Shown here: positions 37,401 through 45,656 of the stretch, piece after piece
Position numbering within the stretch: the first letter of the stretch is position 1
How the letters are laid out: every line of letters starts with the position of its first letter
Source of the DNA: Chitinophagales bacterium
GTDB lineage: Bacteria > Bacteroidota > Bacteroidia > Chitinophagales > JABDMM01
Direction: 5' to 3'
Assembly (NCBI GenBank): GCA_013001465.1
Contig: JABDMM010000088.1
Coordinates: 43,404 to 107,403 of the forward strand
DNA: 64,000 nt
Program-made: the position numbers and the translations under genes
Notes under the pieces: generated by a model
Told to the model about the DNA's origin: nothing
The model's database searches: none
What the model saw: the letters and a program-made list of their open reading frames with translations, nothing else

Positions 37401-38255
37401 TGAAGGGTCTGAATCTTCAACTCTGCTATACTCTGCAGACAAGAAGACACCCAGCTTAGGTCTACCGGTATTTTTATCCTTCCAAATAGGTCCGGTAAGA
37501 TCGCCAGAAACAAGATTATAGTTATAGGGATCAAGGAACTGTGAAGTAATAACTTCAAGTCCACCTCTCCAATCTTTTGAAGGACCTTTCGTTGTAACGT
37601 TAATAATACCTCCAGTTGCATCTCCATATCTAGCAGGCACTCCTCCAGTTACAACTGTAATCTGTTCGATAGAATTCTGAGGAATGGCAGTTGTACCTCT
37701 TACTTTGATACCATCGACATAGTACTCTGTCGCATTTGCTCTGGAACCTCTAATATTAACGGCTTCACCTTCATCAGCCTGATAAACACCGGCAGTTGAT
37801 GAAGCAATGGACTGAACATTTCTTGTTGGAAGTGCATCGATCTCTTCTGCGGAAACAGTTTGCTGAGTTGAAGTTTGCCCAGGATCGATCAATGGAACTC
37901 TATACTCAACGATTTCCACAACATCGATCTCTTGAACAGTAGGTGCAAGTTCTACATCTACATAAGTAGTTTTATCTGAAGAGACTACTACTCCCTTTTC
38001 GATTCGAGTATTGAAACCGATGTAAGTAAACATCACATCGTATTTTCCAGGATTAAGGGGTTTAAGTGAATAATTCCCATCAAAATCAGTACTGGTACCA
38101 TAACCGGTTGGAACACCATCTTCAACGATGGCAACATTGGCAAAGGGCACTCCGTCTCCAAGATCATCCACTATCCTACCGGATATTTCACCGGATTGAG
38201 CATGCACAAATGTGATACTCGTTACAAGACCTATAAGGATAAAGAATTTTTTCAT
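34461..38255 (-). CDS. Large TonB-dependent receptor
   Basis: 1264 aa. Signal peptide (residues 1-19), a carboxypeptidase-D-regulatory-like domain (about 22-105, ISGRIVDDLGDGVPFANVAI), a plug (about 130-230) with ALPTRNVQSIASSTAGVYQ and VNIRGSRANATEYYVDGIKV, then a long barrel of about 1000 residues ending ARTIRLGLQLGF. It is well above the usual 700-1000 aa, as in SusC-type receptors. It is the first gene of a three-gene operon with the 1410-aa protein (23-bp gap). No SusD homologue is present; the 1410-aa protein may fill that place. Substrate unknown. Confidence 0.88.
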   Translation of the reverse strand: MKKFFILIGLVTSITFVHAQSGEISGRIVDDLGDGVPFANVAIVEDGVPTGYGTSTDFDGNYSLKPLNPGKYDVMFTYIGFNTRIEKGVVVSSDKTTYVDVELAPTVQEIDVVEIVEYRVPLIDPGQTSTQQTVSAEEIDALPTRNVQSIASSTAGVYQADEGEAVNIRGSRANATEYYVDGIKVRGTTAIPQNSIEQITVVTGGVPARYGDATGGIINVTTKGPSKDWRGGLEVITSQFLDPYNYNLVSGDLTGPIWKDKNTGRPKLGVFLSAEYSRVEDSDPSAIGVWRANSDVLSMLEETPLRWNDTRSGFLLNAETITRDDIHIEKAKPNAVEHQGSAAVKFNLRLNDNMNLVVGGNAVYRSFHDWVKGYELLNSVNNNIETKQTYRGFARFTHNLGRKVYEGDEDVASSAIQNAYYTIQVDYEKFLNEEGDDVHKENVFDYGYIGQFNTTIVPSYDNLDPDDNTYTSPDGSQTFNIGFIQNGFSEQYVEFIPGTQNPLGTNYTTTYYDLVGTDISPGFNENIRQIQQNNALINGERSGRPFDIWYNTGRQFNGYTLEDRDQFNVRLEGAFDILKPGSSTRNKHSIEFGVSFEQRIDRYWSINPLDLWERMRQLSNNHIGNLDEDNPTFIIDGQEYTYAEYLSSGVTFGNTDTILLNRRYDAENQSTFDRRLRQRLGLATNGLDFIQVDALDPSVFSLDLFTPDELFGDGDQFVFYYGYDYTGNKLSTQPSFNEFFTKKDEEGNFERGIPAFRPIYTAAWLEDKFTFKDLTFRVGVRVDRYDANQKVLKDPFSLYEVRTAAEVSASHPSTIGDDFAVYVDDYQSNNPGIVGYRDGDQWYDSEGNAIANATVIQNAGAGGVIQPYLVNTNFDENTIKATDGTYDPNSTFKDYEPQVTVMPRLQFSFNLTDKALFFAHYDILAQRPPERFSGRGSRLIATPDNWLFFSDIVTSRFFPNPSLKPEKTINFQIGFRQRVSNTSAIGISAFYREFKDMLQVTQINFAFPRRYNTFGNVDFGAAKGFSIEYDLRRTGNVRMTANYSIQFAEGTGSDDRSQLNLINANQPNLRSVAPLGFDARHTINVSFDYRYGSGSEYNGPVIGNSQILSDAGINFTFNGRSGTPYTKQSNATPEGFLSVPTRPITQGRINGARLPWNFRVNGKINKRFNFNVGNKEGESGRNLSMNVYVQVQNLFNTQNVLNVYRFTGNPDDDGYLTDPVGIQQIESFDDARKQSFIDLYQAFINNPNYYSQARTIRLGLQLGF

Positions 38256-38293
38256 AGTAAGATTTTATTAATATGACTTGTTTAGGCAGCGGT

Positions 38294-38323
38294 CAAATAT
38301 AAGAGAATTTCCAAACAAATATA
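38294..38323 (-). promoter_or_regulatory. Two candidate -7 boxes for the receptor operon
   Basis: Two exact TATATTTG boxes lie on the minus strand at 38316-38323 and 38294-38301, 22 bp apart, both inside the repeated TCTTATATTTG. The nearer one would give a leader of about 30 bases before the ATG at 38255. Confidence 0.45.
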
Positions 38324-38383
38324 AGATAAGGTTTAAAATTCTATACTGGCTAAAATGCTTTATGACAAAGGATTGACAGTAGT

Positions 38384-39316
38384 CTATATCAATTCGATCT
38401 TATCGGCTAAAACCTCTGCCAACCGCAGCTTTGAAAGGGCTGTCCAGCCTGCAATGTGTGGTGTTATGACCACATTCTCGCATTGTATTAATCGCTCGAA
38501 GACCGCTTTCTCAGCGGTAGTCCAGCTCGATGGTGTTTCATTTTCGAGCACATCGAGACAAGCACCCTTAACATGGCCAGAATCCAGGCCAGATAGCATG
38601 TCAGCGGTATTTACGATCTTTCCTCTTGCGGTATTTACTATATAAATATCTTTTGAAAAATTTGAAAGCCATGCATTATTTACTAAAAAAGTAGTTTCTT
38701 TTGTAAGTGGTAGGTGCAACGAAACGATATCAGATCTTTCAAAAACTTCATCCATGGATACTTCAGTGACATGATCACTTGAAAAAGCACTCTTATACTT
38801 ATCATATGCTATCACTTTACATTTAAATCCTTCCAGGCGTTGTGCAAATGCTGCACCAGTGTGACCAAAGCCAATTATACTTACTGTTTTCCCCTCCAAA
38901 GCTTCTCCCCGGTTTTCTTCCCGTAACCAGATCTTTTGTGAAAGCTCTTTGTCGACAATGATCAGGCGATTAAATAATGCAAGTAACATTGCAATCGCAT
39001 GTTCTGCAACTGCATCGCAATTACCTTCCGGAGAGCTAAGGCACCTGATATTTTTCGTTTCTGCGTATTCGATATCGACGATCTCCATTCCTGAGCCCGC
39101 TCTCGCTATAAATTTAAGTTTCGATGCTTTATCGATCATGGATTTATCCATAATAGTACTGGAACTGATAATTATTCCAACATAATCAGCGATAGTATCA
39201 GCTAATCTTTCCTTATCGATATCGCGAATCGCATCTACTTCGTATCCCATTTTTTTCAGGCGTTCATCCATCACAGGGTGGATGTCTGGGGAAGTTATCA
39301 ATACCCGATCATTCAT
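38384..39316 (-). CDS. D-2-hydroxyacid dehydrogenase (phosphoglycerate-dehydrogenase-like)
   Basis: 310 aa. The NAD-binding motif is SIIGFGHTGAAFAQRL (about residue 147). The catalytic set is present: Arg in VNTARGKIV, Glu in CLDVLENE and His in ITPHIAGW. There is no C-terminal ACT domain, so it differs from long SerA. Candidate substrates are 3-phosphoglycerate or other 2-hydroxyacids. It overlaps the upstream ksgA by 8 bp and is probably co-expressed. Confidence 0.85.
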   Translation of the reverse strand: MNDRVLITSPDIHPVMDERLKKMGYEVDAIRDIDKERLADTIADYVGIIISSSTIMDKSMIDKASKLKFIARAGSGMEIVDIEYAETKNIRCLSSPEGNCDAVAEHAIAMLLALFNRLIIVDKELSQKIWLREENRGEALEGKTVSIIGFGHTGAAFAQRLEGFKCKVIAYDKYKSAFSSDHVTEVSMDEVFERSDIVSLHLPLTKETTFLVNNAWLSNFSKDIYIVNTARGKIVNTADMLSGLDSGHVKGACLDVLENETPSSWTTAEKAVFERLIQCENVVITPHIAGWTALSKLRLAEVLADKIELI

Positions 39317-40073
39317 TTTCAGCTTCGATTTTATTGCAAATTTTCAAATAGTCATCTATAGAAAGATGCTCTGGCCTCTTCTCATGATACTCTTCATCTA
39401 AATATGGAAGATACAGCTTAAGCGTATTCCTGAGCATTTTCCGCCTCTGAGCAAAAGCCATTTTAACAACCGATCTAAATAGCTTTTCACTACATCCAAG
39501 CTCTTTACGATCATTTCGTTTGAATCTTATAACTGCTGATACCACCTTGGGAGGTGGTCGGAATGCTTGTGGAGGAATTTCGAACAATAATTCAGTATCG
39601 TAAAAGGCATTAAGAAATACAGAAAGTATACCGTAGCTTTTACTTCCATGTGCAGAGGTTAATCTTAAGGCTACTTCTTTCTGAAACATTCCTATCCCTG
39701 CTTGAATGATCTCTCGGTTCTCGATCACCTTGAACATGATCTGTGAAGAAATATTATACGGAAAGTTACCCACCAAGCACACAGGAGATTTACAAATTAA
39801 ATTCAGGTCTACCTTTAGAAAATCAGCATGAATTAATGAATCCTTAAGTTGAGGGAAGTTTTTTCGCAAGAGACTTACAAATCTATCATCCAGTTCGATG
39901 TGAATCAAGTTAGGATGATCCAAGGCTAAGAGGTGTTCTGTTAAGGCACCCATTCCTGGTCCAAGCTCGAGCAATGTCGCGAACTTGTCATTCTTCGGAA
40001 TACTTGTAATTATTTCGTGTATATAGTTCTCATCGGTTAGCAAATGCTGACCCAATGATTTTTTCATTCTCAT
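39309..40073 (-). CDS. ksgA: 16S rRNA (adenine1518-N6/adenine1519-N6)-dimethyltransferase
   Basis: 254 aa. KKSLGQHLLTDENYI is the N-terminal signature of KsgA/RsmA. The SAM motif is LLELGPGMGALTEHLL, and the catalytic motif is VGNFPYNISSQIMFK (the NLPY type, here NFPY). FRPPPKVVSAVIRF is the conserved C-terminal motif. It methylates two adjacent adenines near the 3' end of 16S rRNA. Confidence 0.96.
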   Translation of the reverse strand: MRMKKSLGQHLLTDENYIHEIITSIPKNDKFATLLELGPGMGALTEHLLALDHPNLIHIELDDRFVSLLRKNFPQLKDSLIHADFLKVDLNLICKSPVCLVGNFPYNISSQIMFKVIENREIIQAGIGMFQKEVALRLTSAHGSKSYGILSVFLNAFYDTELLFEIPPQAFRPPPKVVSAVIRFKRNDRKELGCSEKLFRSVVKMAFAQRRKMLRNTLKLYLPYLDEEYHEKRPEHLSIDDYLKICNKIEAENE

Positions 40074-40148
40074 CTAGAAAGAGTAATTATTCTGAAAGTT
40101 ATAATAATATGAAAAAACCTATATTTACGGCACTAAATCTAATAATAA

Positions 40149-41582
40149 ATGTTGCCTCAGCTATCAGCATCCAATTCAAAAACAAAAGTCAAAACACGAC
40201 TTATAATAACGGATAAGATCACAAGTGCTGCGATCCCTTCTATTCCGAAGCCAGTTCTAAAAGTTGCTCAAACTGAGTTAAAGAATGGTATCGAGCTTTC
40301 CCATCAAAATAATGGATCTGAGAGATTTATCTTTTGCTCAACAGATAACTTCTCTAAAAGCAGCGACAAAGTCGAATCGAGCAGAAGACTCGCTAGTAAA
40401 GCTTGCAGAATACTGAACAAGTATGGAGTAGATTCTGTATTGGTTAGCAGTTTAGCTTCAGATAAAAATATTCTTGTAGGGTTTATTGAAGGATTGATAC
40501 TTAGTAATTACCAGTTTCATCGATATAAAGCAGACAAGAGAAAGCTCAATAATTCTATCTCTAAAATTTTTGTCGAACAGAAACAGTTGAGTAATAGTGA
40601 TATCAGCAAAATCAAGAACCTTTGTGCAGGAGTTTATCTAAGCAGAGATGTTGTAAATGAACCACTATCTTATCTGACAGCAGAGCAGTTTAGCAAAGAG
40701 ATGGTGAAAGCAGGTAAAGCAGCTGGGTTCAAGACTACGGTATTCAAAAAAAATCAGATCAAGAAGATGAAAATGGGTGGGTTGCTTTCAGTAAACCTTG
40801 GGAGCGAAGATCCGCCTACGTTTAATGTAATGGAGTGGAAGCCGACTAAGGCTAAGAATAAAAAACCAATTGTATTAGTAGGTAAAGGTGTTGTATATGA
40901 TACCGGGGGATTGAGTTTGAAACCTACTGCTAATAGTATGGATTTCATGAAGAGCGATATGGGAGGCGGTGCAGCTGTATTAGGAGCGATGTATGCAGTC
41001 GCTAAGAATAAACTTCCGATACATGTCATTGGATTAATTCCTGCTACAGATAACCGCCCAGGCAAAAACGCCTATGTTCCGGGAGATGTGATCACAATAT
41101 CCGACAATACTACTGTTGAAGTGTTAAACACCGATGCAGAAGGCAGACTATGCTTAGCAGATGCATTAGTTTATGCTAAAAAATATAAACCAGAACTCGT
41201 AATCGATCTCGCAACATTAACTGGAGCGGCGGCCAGGGCTTTGGGTCCAAATGCGATCGCAGGTATGCGAACCTGCTCAGACAAACAATTCTCCAAACTT
41301 ACCGAAGCATCTTTCAATGTATTTGAGCGTATAGTAGAGTTTCCTTTATGGGAAGATTATGGTGAAATGTTAAATTCAGATATTGCCGATGTGAAAAATA
41401 TTGGGGGGAAATATGCCGGTGCGATCACCGCTGGGAAATTCCTGCAAAGATTTACAGATTATCCCTGGATTCATCTCGACATTGCCGGATCTGCTTTTCT
41501 CCATTCAGAAAACAGTTACCGAGGCAAAGGTGGTACAGGAGTCGGCACCAGATTGCTATTCAATTTTTTAGATAATTATTAA
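40149..41582 (+). CDS. pepA: Leucyl aminopeptidase (peptidase M17)
   Basis: 477 aa. The M17 signature NTDAEGRL is at residues 327-334. Metal ligands are in LVGKGVVYDTGG (Lys246, Asp251) and in MKSDMGGG (Asp270). The N-terminal domain is divergent, as is usual. It forms hexamers that remove N-terminal residues in the cytoplasm. A TATATTTAC -7-like box lies about 30 bp upstream. pdxA follows 1 bp later. Confidence 0.93.
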   Translation: MLPQLSASNSKTKVKTRLIITDKITSAAIPSIPKPVLKVAQTELKNGIELSHQNNGSERFIFCSTDNFSKSSDKVESSRRLASKACRILNKYGVDSVLVSSLASDKNILVGFIEGLILSNYQFHRYKADKRKLNNSISKIFVEQKQLSNSDISKIKNLCAGVYLSRDVVNEPLSYLTAEQFSKEMVKAGKAAGFKTTVFKKNQIKKMKMGGLLSVNLGSEDPPTFNVMEWKPTKAKNKKPIVLVGKGVVYDTGGLSLKPTANSMDFMKSDMGGGAAVLGAMYAVAKNKLPIHVIGLIPATDNRPGKNAYVPGDVITISDNTTVEVLNTDAEGRLCLADALVYAKKYKPELVIDLATLTGAAARALGPNAIAGMRTCSDKQFSKLTEASFNVFERIVEFPLWEDYGEMLNSDIADVKNIGGKYAGAITAGKFLQRFTDYPWIHLDIAGSAFLHSENSYRGKGGTGVGTRLLFNFLDNY

Positions 41583-41583
41583 T

Positions 41584-42627
41584 ATGAATCAGAAACCTGT
41601 TGTTGGTATAACGATTGGAGATATAAATGGTATCGGACCGGAACTTGTTATTAAAACTTTTTCTGATGATCGTATTTACAAACATATTACTCCTGTTTTA
41701 TATGGAGCATCTAAAGCCCTTTCGCATTACAAGAAGATTCTGAATGCCGATAACTTTAAATACACGTTAATAAAGTCCTTTGAACATATGAGTCCAAAAT
41801 CACTCAATATTGTGAGTGTGTGGGAAGATCATGTGGATGTGAAAATTGGTGAATCTACCGATCTTGCTGGTGAAATAGCCATTAAAAGTTTAGATGCAGC
41901 AGTTTCAGACCTCAAGGAGAAAAAAATTGATTTATTGGTAACAGCTCCTGTAAACAAGTCTAACATCAAAGATTCAGACGGTAGTATCTTCACTGGTCAA
42001 ACAGAATATATCGCCAAAAAACTCGGAGGTGATCATTCGTTGATGATCTTATACAATGAACACCTCAAAGTAGCACTCACCACAACGCATCTTCCAATAA
42101 AACATGTAGCACAGAATATCTCTGAGGATGTAGTCTATAATAAGATTCGCTTATTTGAAAAGTCCCTGAAAAAGGACTTTCTTATCGACAAACCTAAGAT
42201 CGCTGTTTTAGGTCTGAATCCGCATGCAGGAGATAGCGGACTTATTGGAGATGAAGAGGAAAAAATGATAGCCCCGGCTGTAAGGAAAGCTAAAAAAGAT
42301 GGCGTGATGGTTCTGGGACCACTTTCAGCAGATGGATTCTTTGGTTCCGGAAAATTGGCAAAATTCGATGGAGTTTTAGCAATGTATCACGATCAGGGCT
42401 TAATCCCTCTTAAAATGATGGGTTTCGGTTATGGGGTGAATTATACTGCCGGAATGCAATTCGTCAGAACTTCACCAGATCATGGAACAGCATATGATAT
42501 CGCAGGAAAAAATATGGCTGACCCATCCTCATTCAGAATGGCGATTTTTGAAGGAATCGATATCCTGCAACGCAGAAAACAGTTCCAGAATATGACAAGT
42601 AATCCTGTTGTAAAAGAAGCTGGATAA
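41584..42627 (+). CDS. pdxA: 4-hydroxythreonine-4-phosphate dehydrogenase
   Basis: 347 aa. The start VGITIGDINGIGPELVIKTF is the family opening. TAPVNKSNI, GQTEYIAKKL and the metal-binding histidines in TTTHLPIKHV and MYHDQGLIPLKMMGF follow, and the end has RTSPDHGTAYDIAGK. The enzyme acts in the DXP-dependent pathway to pyridoxal phosphate. It starts 1 bp after pepA. About 100 bp of non-coding DNA separate it from yceD. Confidence 0.96.
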   Translation: MNQKPVVGITIGDINGIGPELVIKTFSDDRIYKHITPVLYGASKALSHYKKILNADNFKYTLIKSFEHMSPKSLNIVSVWEDHVDVKIGESTDLAGEIAIKSLDAAVSDLKEKKIDLLVTAPVNKSNIKDSDGSIFTGQTEYIAKKLGGDHSLMILYNEHLKVALTTTHLPIKHVAQNISEDVVYNKIRLFEKSLKKDFLIDKPKIAVLGLNPHAGDSGLIGDEEEKMIAPAVRKAKKDGVMVLGPLSADGFFGSGKLAKFDGVLAMYHDQGLIPLKMMGFGYGVNYTAGMQFVRTSPDHGTAYDIAGKNMADPSSFRMAIFEGIDILQRRKQFQNMTSNPVVKEAG

Positions 42628-42699
42628 TACTATCATTTGATCACTTCTTTACCCCTCAATTACAGGTGTTCTCTTATCATTCTTATCGACTTTTTTACT

Positions 42700-42707
42700 T
42701 ACCTTTG
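42700..42707 (+). promoter_or_regulatory. Candidate -7 box (TAnnTTTG) for the yceD-rpmF-fabH set
   Basis: TACCTTTG followed by C matches TAnnTTTG exactly, 23 bp before the GTG start at 42731. It is the only such box in the gap after pdxA and so a likely promoter for the ribosome/lipid gene run. Confidence 0.5.
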
Positions 42708-42730
42708 CGTTTCTTTTAAAATTTTGAACC

Positions 42731-43261
42731 GTGAAGAGGGAATATAGTATACCGTTCATTGGATTGAAAGAAGGTATACATCATTTTGATTTTGAAGTAA
42801 AAAGTAATTTTTTCGAGGAATTTGAGAATTCACTGGTCGAAAATTGTGATATAGAGATAGAGCTGATTTTTGAAAAATCCAGCAGATTATTTGTTCTTGA
42901 ATTTAAGATTGATGGCGAAGTTGAGTTGGAGTGTGACCGTTGTTCCGAACCATATATGCAAAACATCTTTGGAGACTACACTGTTTTTGTGAAGTTTGAA
43001 GATGCAAATAAGGAAAATGAGGATGATGTTGTATATATTTCCAGAGAAGCGACACATTTAGATCTTCGTGAATTGATATACGATTACATCAATTTAAGTA
43101 TACCGATGAGAAAAGTTCATCCAAATGATGAATCCGGAAAGCCAACATGTAATCCGGTTGTTATTTCATTATTGGAGAACTCAGGTAAAGAGAAAGTGGA
43201 GAAGGAAAATGAGACCGATCCGAGATGGGATGCATTGAAAAATATTAAAAACAAAAAGTAA
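42731..43261 (+). CDS. yceD: YceD-family protein (DUF177)
   Basis: 176 aa with a GTG start; no ATG is available just upstream. The DUF177 mark is VELECDRCSEPYMQNI, with its Cys pair, near residue 73. It sits directly before rpmF, the usual order in bacteria. In plants and E. coli, relatives affect 23S rRNA or L32-linked steps; the exact role here is not known. Confidence 0.85.
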   Translation: MKREYSIPFIGLKEGIHHFDFEVKSNFFEEFENSLVENCDIEIELIFEKSSRLFVLEFKIDGEVELECDRCSEPYMQNIFGDYTVFVKFEDANKENEDDVVYISREATHLDLRELIYDYINLSIPMRKVHPNDESGKPTCNPVVISLLENSGKEKVEKENETDPRWDALKNIKNKK

Positions 43262-43267
43262 TTTGCT

Positions 43268-43447
43268 ATGGCACATCCAAAGCGAAAGATTTCTAAGACG
43301 AGAAGGGATAAAAGAAGAACACACTACAAACTGGCAGCGCCGAATGTAGTAAATTGCCAGAATTGCGGCTCTGCAGTTCTTTACCACAGAGTGTGTCCTG
43401 AATGTGGGAACTATCGTGGTCAAACAGCAATCGAAAAGGATTATTAA
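43268..43447 (+). CDS. rpmF: 50S ribosomal protein L32
   Basis: 59 aa, starting 6 bp after yce[21 protein letters not shown] is the standard L32 opening. Four cysteines (CQNC and CPEC) form the zinc ribbon, and the end is [11 protein letters not shown]. Strongly basic N-terminus, as expected for an rRNA-binding protein. Confidence 0.97.
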   Translation: MAHPKRKISKTRRDKRRTHYKLAAPNVVNCQNCGSAVLYHRVCPECGNYRGQTAIEKDY

Positions 43448-43474
43448 TATCTTCAGTCCTAAATCTTCTTAACC

Positions 43475-44470
43475 ATGGCCAGAGCCAAAATTTCTGCTGT
43501 AGGCGCATACCTGCCCGATCACATCCTCTCGAACACCGATCTTGAAAAAATGGTGGATACTTCCGATGAATGGATCTTTTCCAGGACTGGTGTCAGAGAA
43601 AGAAGAATACTAAAGGATAAAACTAAAGCTACATCTGATATAGGAGTAGCCGCAGTAAAAGAAATTCTGGAGAAGTCAAATACAGACCCCGCGGATATCG
43701 AATTGATTATTTGCACAACAGTAACTCCGGATTATGTATTCCCCGCAACAGCAAACTTAATTGCAGACAGAGCCGGGTTAAAAAATGCTTTTGGATATGA
43801 CCTGAATGCCGCATGCTCTGGTTTTTTGTATGGACTCACGACAGGTGCTCAATTTATCGAAGCCGGAACTCACAAAAAAGTGATCGTTGTTGGAGCAGAT
43901 AAGATGTCCAGCATTATAAATTATGGTGATAGAACTACATGCATTCTATTCGGTGATGGCGGCGGTGGAGTTTTGTTAGAACCTGATGAAAGTGGAGAAG
44001 ATCTTGGTATTATCGATTCGATAATGAAATCAGACGGCAGCGGATGGGAATTCCTACATCAAAAATCCGGAGGCTCTCTTAATCCTCCTTCTTATGAGAC
44101 AATAGACAGACAAGAACATTTCGTTTACCAGGAAGGTAAAAATGTTTTCAAAAGTGCTGTTGTAAACATGGCAGACGTTTCGGAAGAAATAATGAAAAGA
44201 AACAACCTTGATAGCGATGATGTCGATTGGTTAGTCCCACACCAGGCTAATTTGAGAATTATAGAAGCGACCAGAGCAAGAACAGGAATCGCTCAGGAAA
44301 AGGTCATGATAAATATCGAAAAGTATGGCAATACCACGAATGGTACGATTCCTCTTTGCCTCTGGGAATGGGAAAATAAATTGAATAAAGGTGATAAATT
44401 GATACTTTCAGCCTTTGGCGGTGGCTTCACCTGGGGTTCTATTTACCTGAAATGGGCTTATGATAGTTGA
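43475..44470 (+). CDS. fabH: 3-oxoacyl-ACP synthase III
   Basis: 331 aa. The catalytic triad is Cys114 (DLNAACSGFLYGL), His256 (WLVPHQANLRI) and Asn286 (YGNTTNGTIPL). It starts fatty acid synthesis by condensing an acyl-CoA with malonyl-ACP. It follows rpmF by 27 bp; the plsX gene that often stands between them is absent here. Confidence 0.96.
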   Translation: MARAKISAVGAYLPDHILSNTDLEKMVDTSDEWIFSRTGVRERRILKDKTKATSDIGVAAVKEILEKSNTDPADIELIICTTVTPDYVFPATANLIADRAGLKNAFGYDLNAACSGFLYGLTTGAQFIEAGTHKKVIVVGADKMSSIINYGDRTTCILFGDGGGGVLLEPDESGEDLGIIDSIMKSDGSGWEFLHQKSGGSLNPPSYETIDRQEHFVYQEGKNVFKSAVVNMADVSEEIMKRNNLDSDDVDWLVPHQANLRIIEATRARTGIAQEKVMINIEKYGNTTNGTIPLCLWEWENKLNKGDKLILSAFGGGFTWGSIYLKWAYDS

Positions 44471-44527
44471 TCTCAAATTATTATCAAGTAGAAATATTTT
44501 CATACATTAGTTTATAAATAGCGCTTA

Positions 44528-45094
44528 ATGGCATCAACTGCTGAATTTAGAAACGGACTTTGCATAGAATACAACAATGATATTTTTCAAATTGTTGATT
44601 TTCAGCATGTAAAGCCTGGCAAAGGTGGTGCTTTCGTGAGAACGAAGTTAAAAAGTATGACAACAGGTAAAGTTTTGGATCATACGTTTATTTCTGGCCA
44701 TAAGATCACTACTGCAAGAATCGAACGCAGAAACTACCAATTCCTCTATTCTGATGATATGGGATTTCATTTTATGAATAATGAAACCTATGAGCAGATC
44801 CATCTACAGCCGGATTTCATTCCAAATCCAGGATTTTTGAAAGAAGGACAGGAAATGGATATATTGTATCATGCTGAAACCGAAAAAGCGATAGCAGCAG
44901 AATTACCTCCTTTTGTTGAGCTCACTATCACATATTCTGAACCAGGTGTAAAAGGAGATACAGCAACAAACGCTTCGAAAAGCGCTACATTGGAAACAGG
45001 TGCAACAATTAATGTTCCTCTATTTATCAATGAAGGTGAAAAAATTAAAGTCGATACCCGAACTGGTGAATACGTAGAACGCGTAAAAGAATAA
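44528..45094 (+). CDS. efp: Elongation factor P
   Basis: 188 aa, normal length, with three beta-barrel domains. The tip of domain I is HVKPGKGGAFVRTKL, with the conserved Lys that is modified in many bacteria. The C-terminal block VPLFINEGEKIKVDTRTGEYVERVK is a family hallmark. EF-P relieves stalling at polyproline stretches. It precedes accB by 4 bp. Confidence 0.97.
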   Translation: MASTAEFRNGLCIEYNNDIFQIVDFQHVKPGKGGAFVRTKLKSMTTGKVLDHTFISGHKITTARIERRNYQFLYSDDMGFHFMNNETYEQIHLQPDFIPNPGFLKEGQEMDILYHAETEKAIAAELPPFVELTITYSEPGVKGDTATNASKSATLETGATINVPLFINEGEKIKVDTRTGEYVERVKE

Positions 45095-45098
45095 CCCT

Positions 45099-45629
45099 AT
45101 GGAATTCAAACAGATCCAAGAGCTGATCAAGCTCGTTAACAAGACAAATATCAGTGAGTTGAAAATAAGCGAAAGCGATTTTTCAATTACAATCAGAAGT
45201 AATGAATTCAATCAGGCATCGAGAAAATCGGATCCGGTTCAACAAATTCATGTCTCTGCTCCACCGGTTCAACCGATCTCTACTCCTGTGGAACAAAATG
45301 TGAATTCTCCGGCGATCTCCGTGCCATCTCAATCTGAATCAAAACAAGCAGAAAAACCATCTTCACAAATCAGCGAAGAAGATAAATATGTAGTATTCAG
45401 ATCTCCAATGATCGGCACATTCTATAGAAGGCCAGGTCCGGATAAAGATATCTTTGTAAATGTTGATGATACCGTTAAAACCGGAGATGTAATATGTATC
45501 ATCGAAGCGATGAAACTGTTCAATGAAATAGAGTTTGAAGGAGAAGGGAGAATAGTTAAAGTCCTAGCTGAGGATGCAACTCCAGTCGAATATGATCAAC
45601 CTTTATTTCTAATTGAGCCTTTAGGTTAA
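45099..45629 (+). CDS. accB: Biotin carboxyl carrier protein of acetyl-CoA carboxylase
   Basis: 176 aa. A Pro/Ser/Gln-rich linker (about residues 40-92) leads to the biotinyl domain with IIEAMKLFNE (biotin on Lys139) and the RSPMIGTFYRRPGP thumb segment of AccB. It carries CO2 from AccC to the transferase. It lies 27 bp before accC. Confidence 0.96.
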   Translation: MEFKQIQELIKLVNKTNISELKISESDFSITIRSNEFNQASRKSDPVQQIHVSAPPVQPISTPVEQNVNSPAISVPSQSESKQAEKPSSQISEEDKYVVFRSPMIGTFYRRPGPDKDIFVNVDDTVKTGDVICIIEAMKLFNEIEFEGEGRIVKVLAEDATPVEYDQPLFLIEPLG

Positions 45630-45656
45630 TTTCTCTACCTACAGCAAAACAATCTT

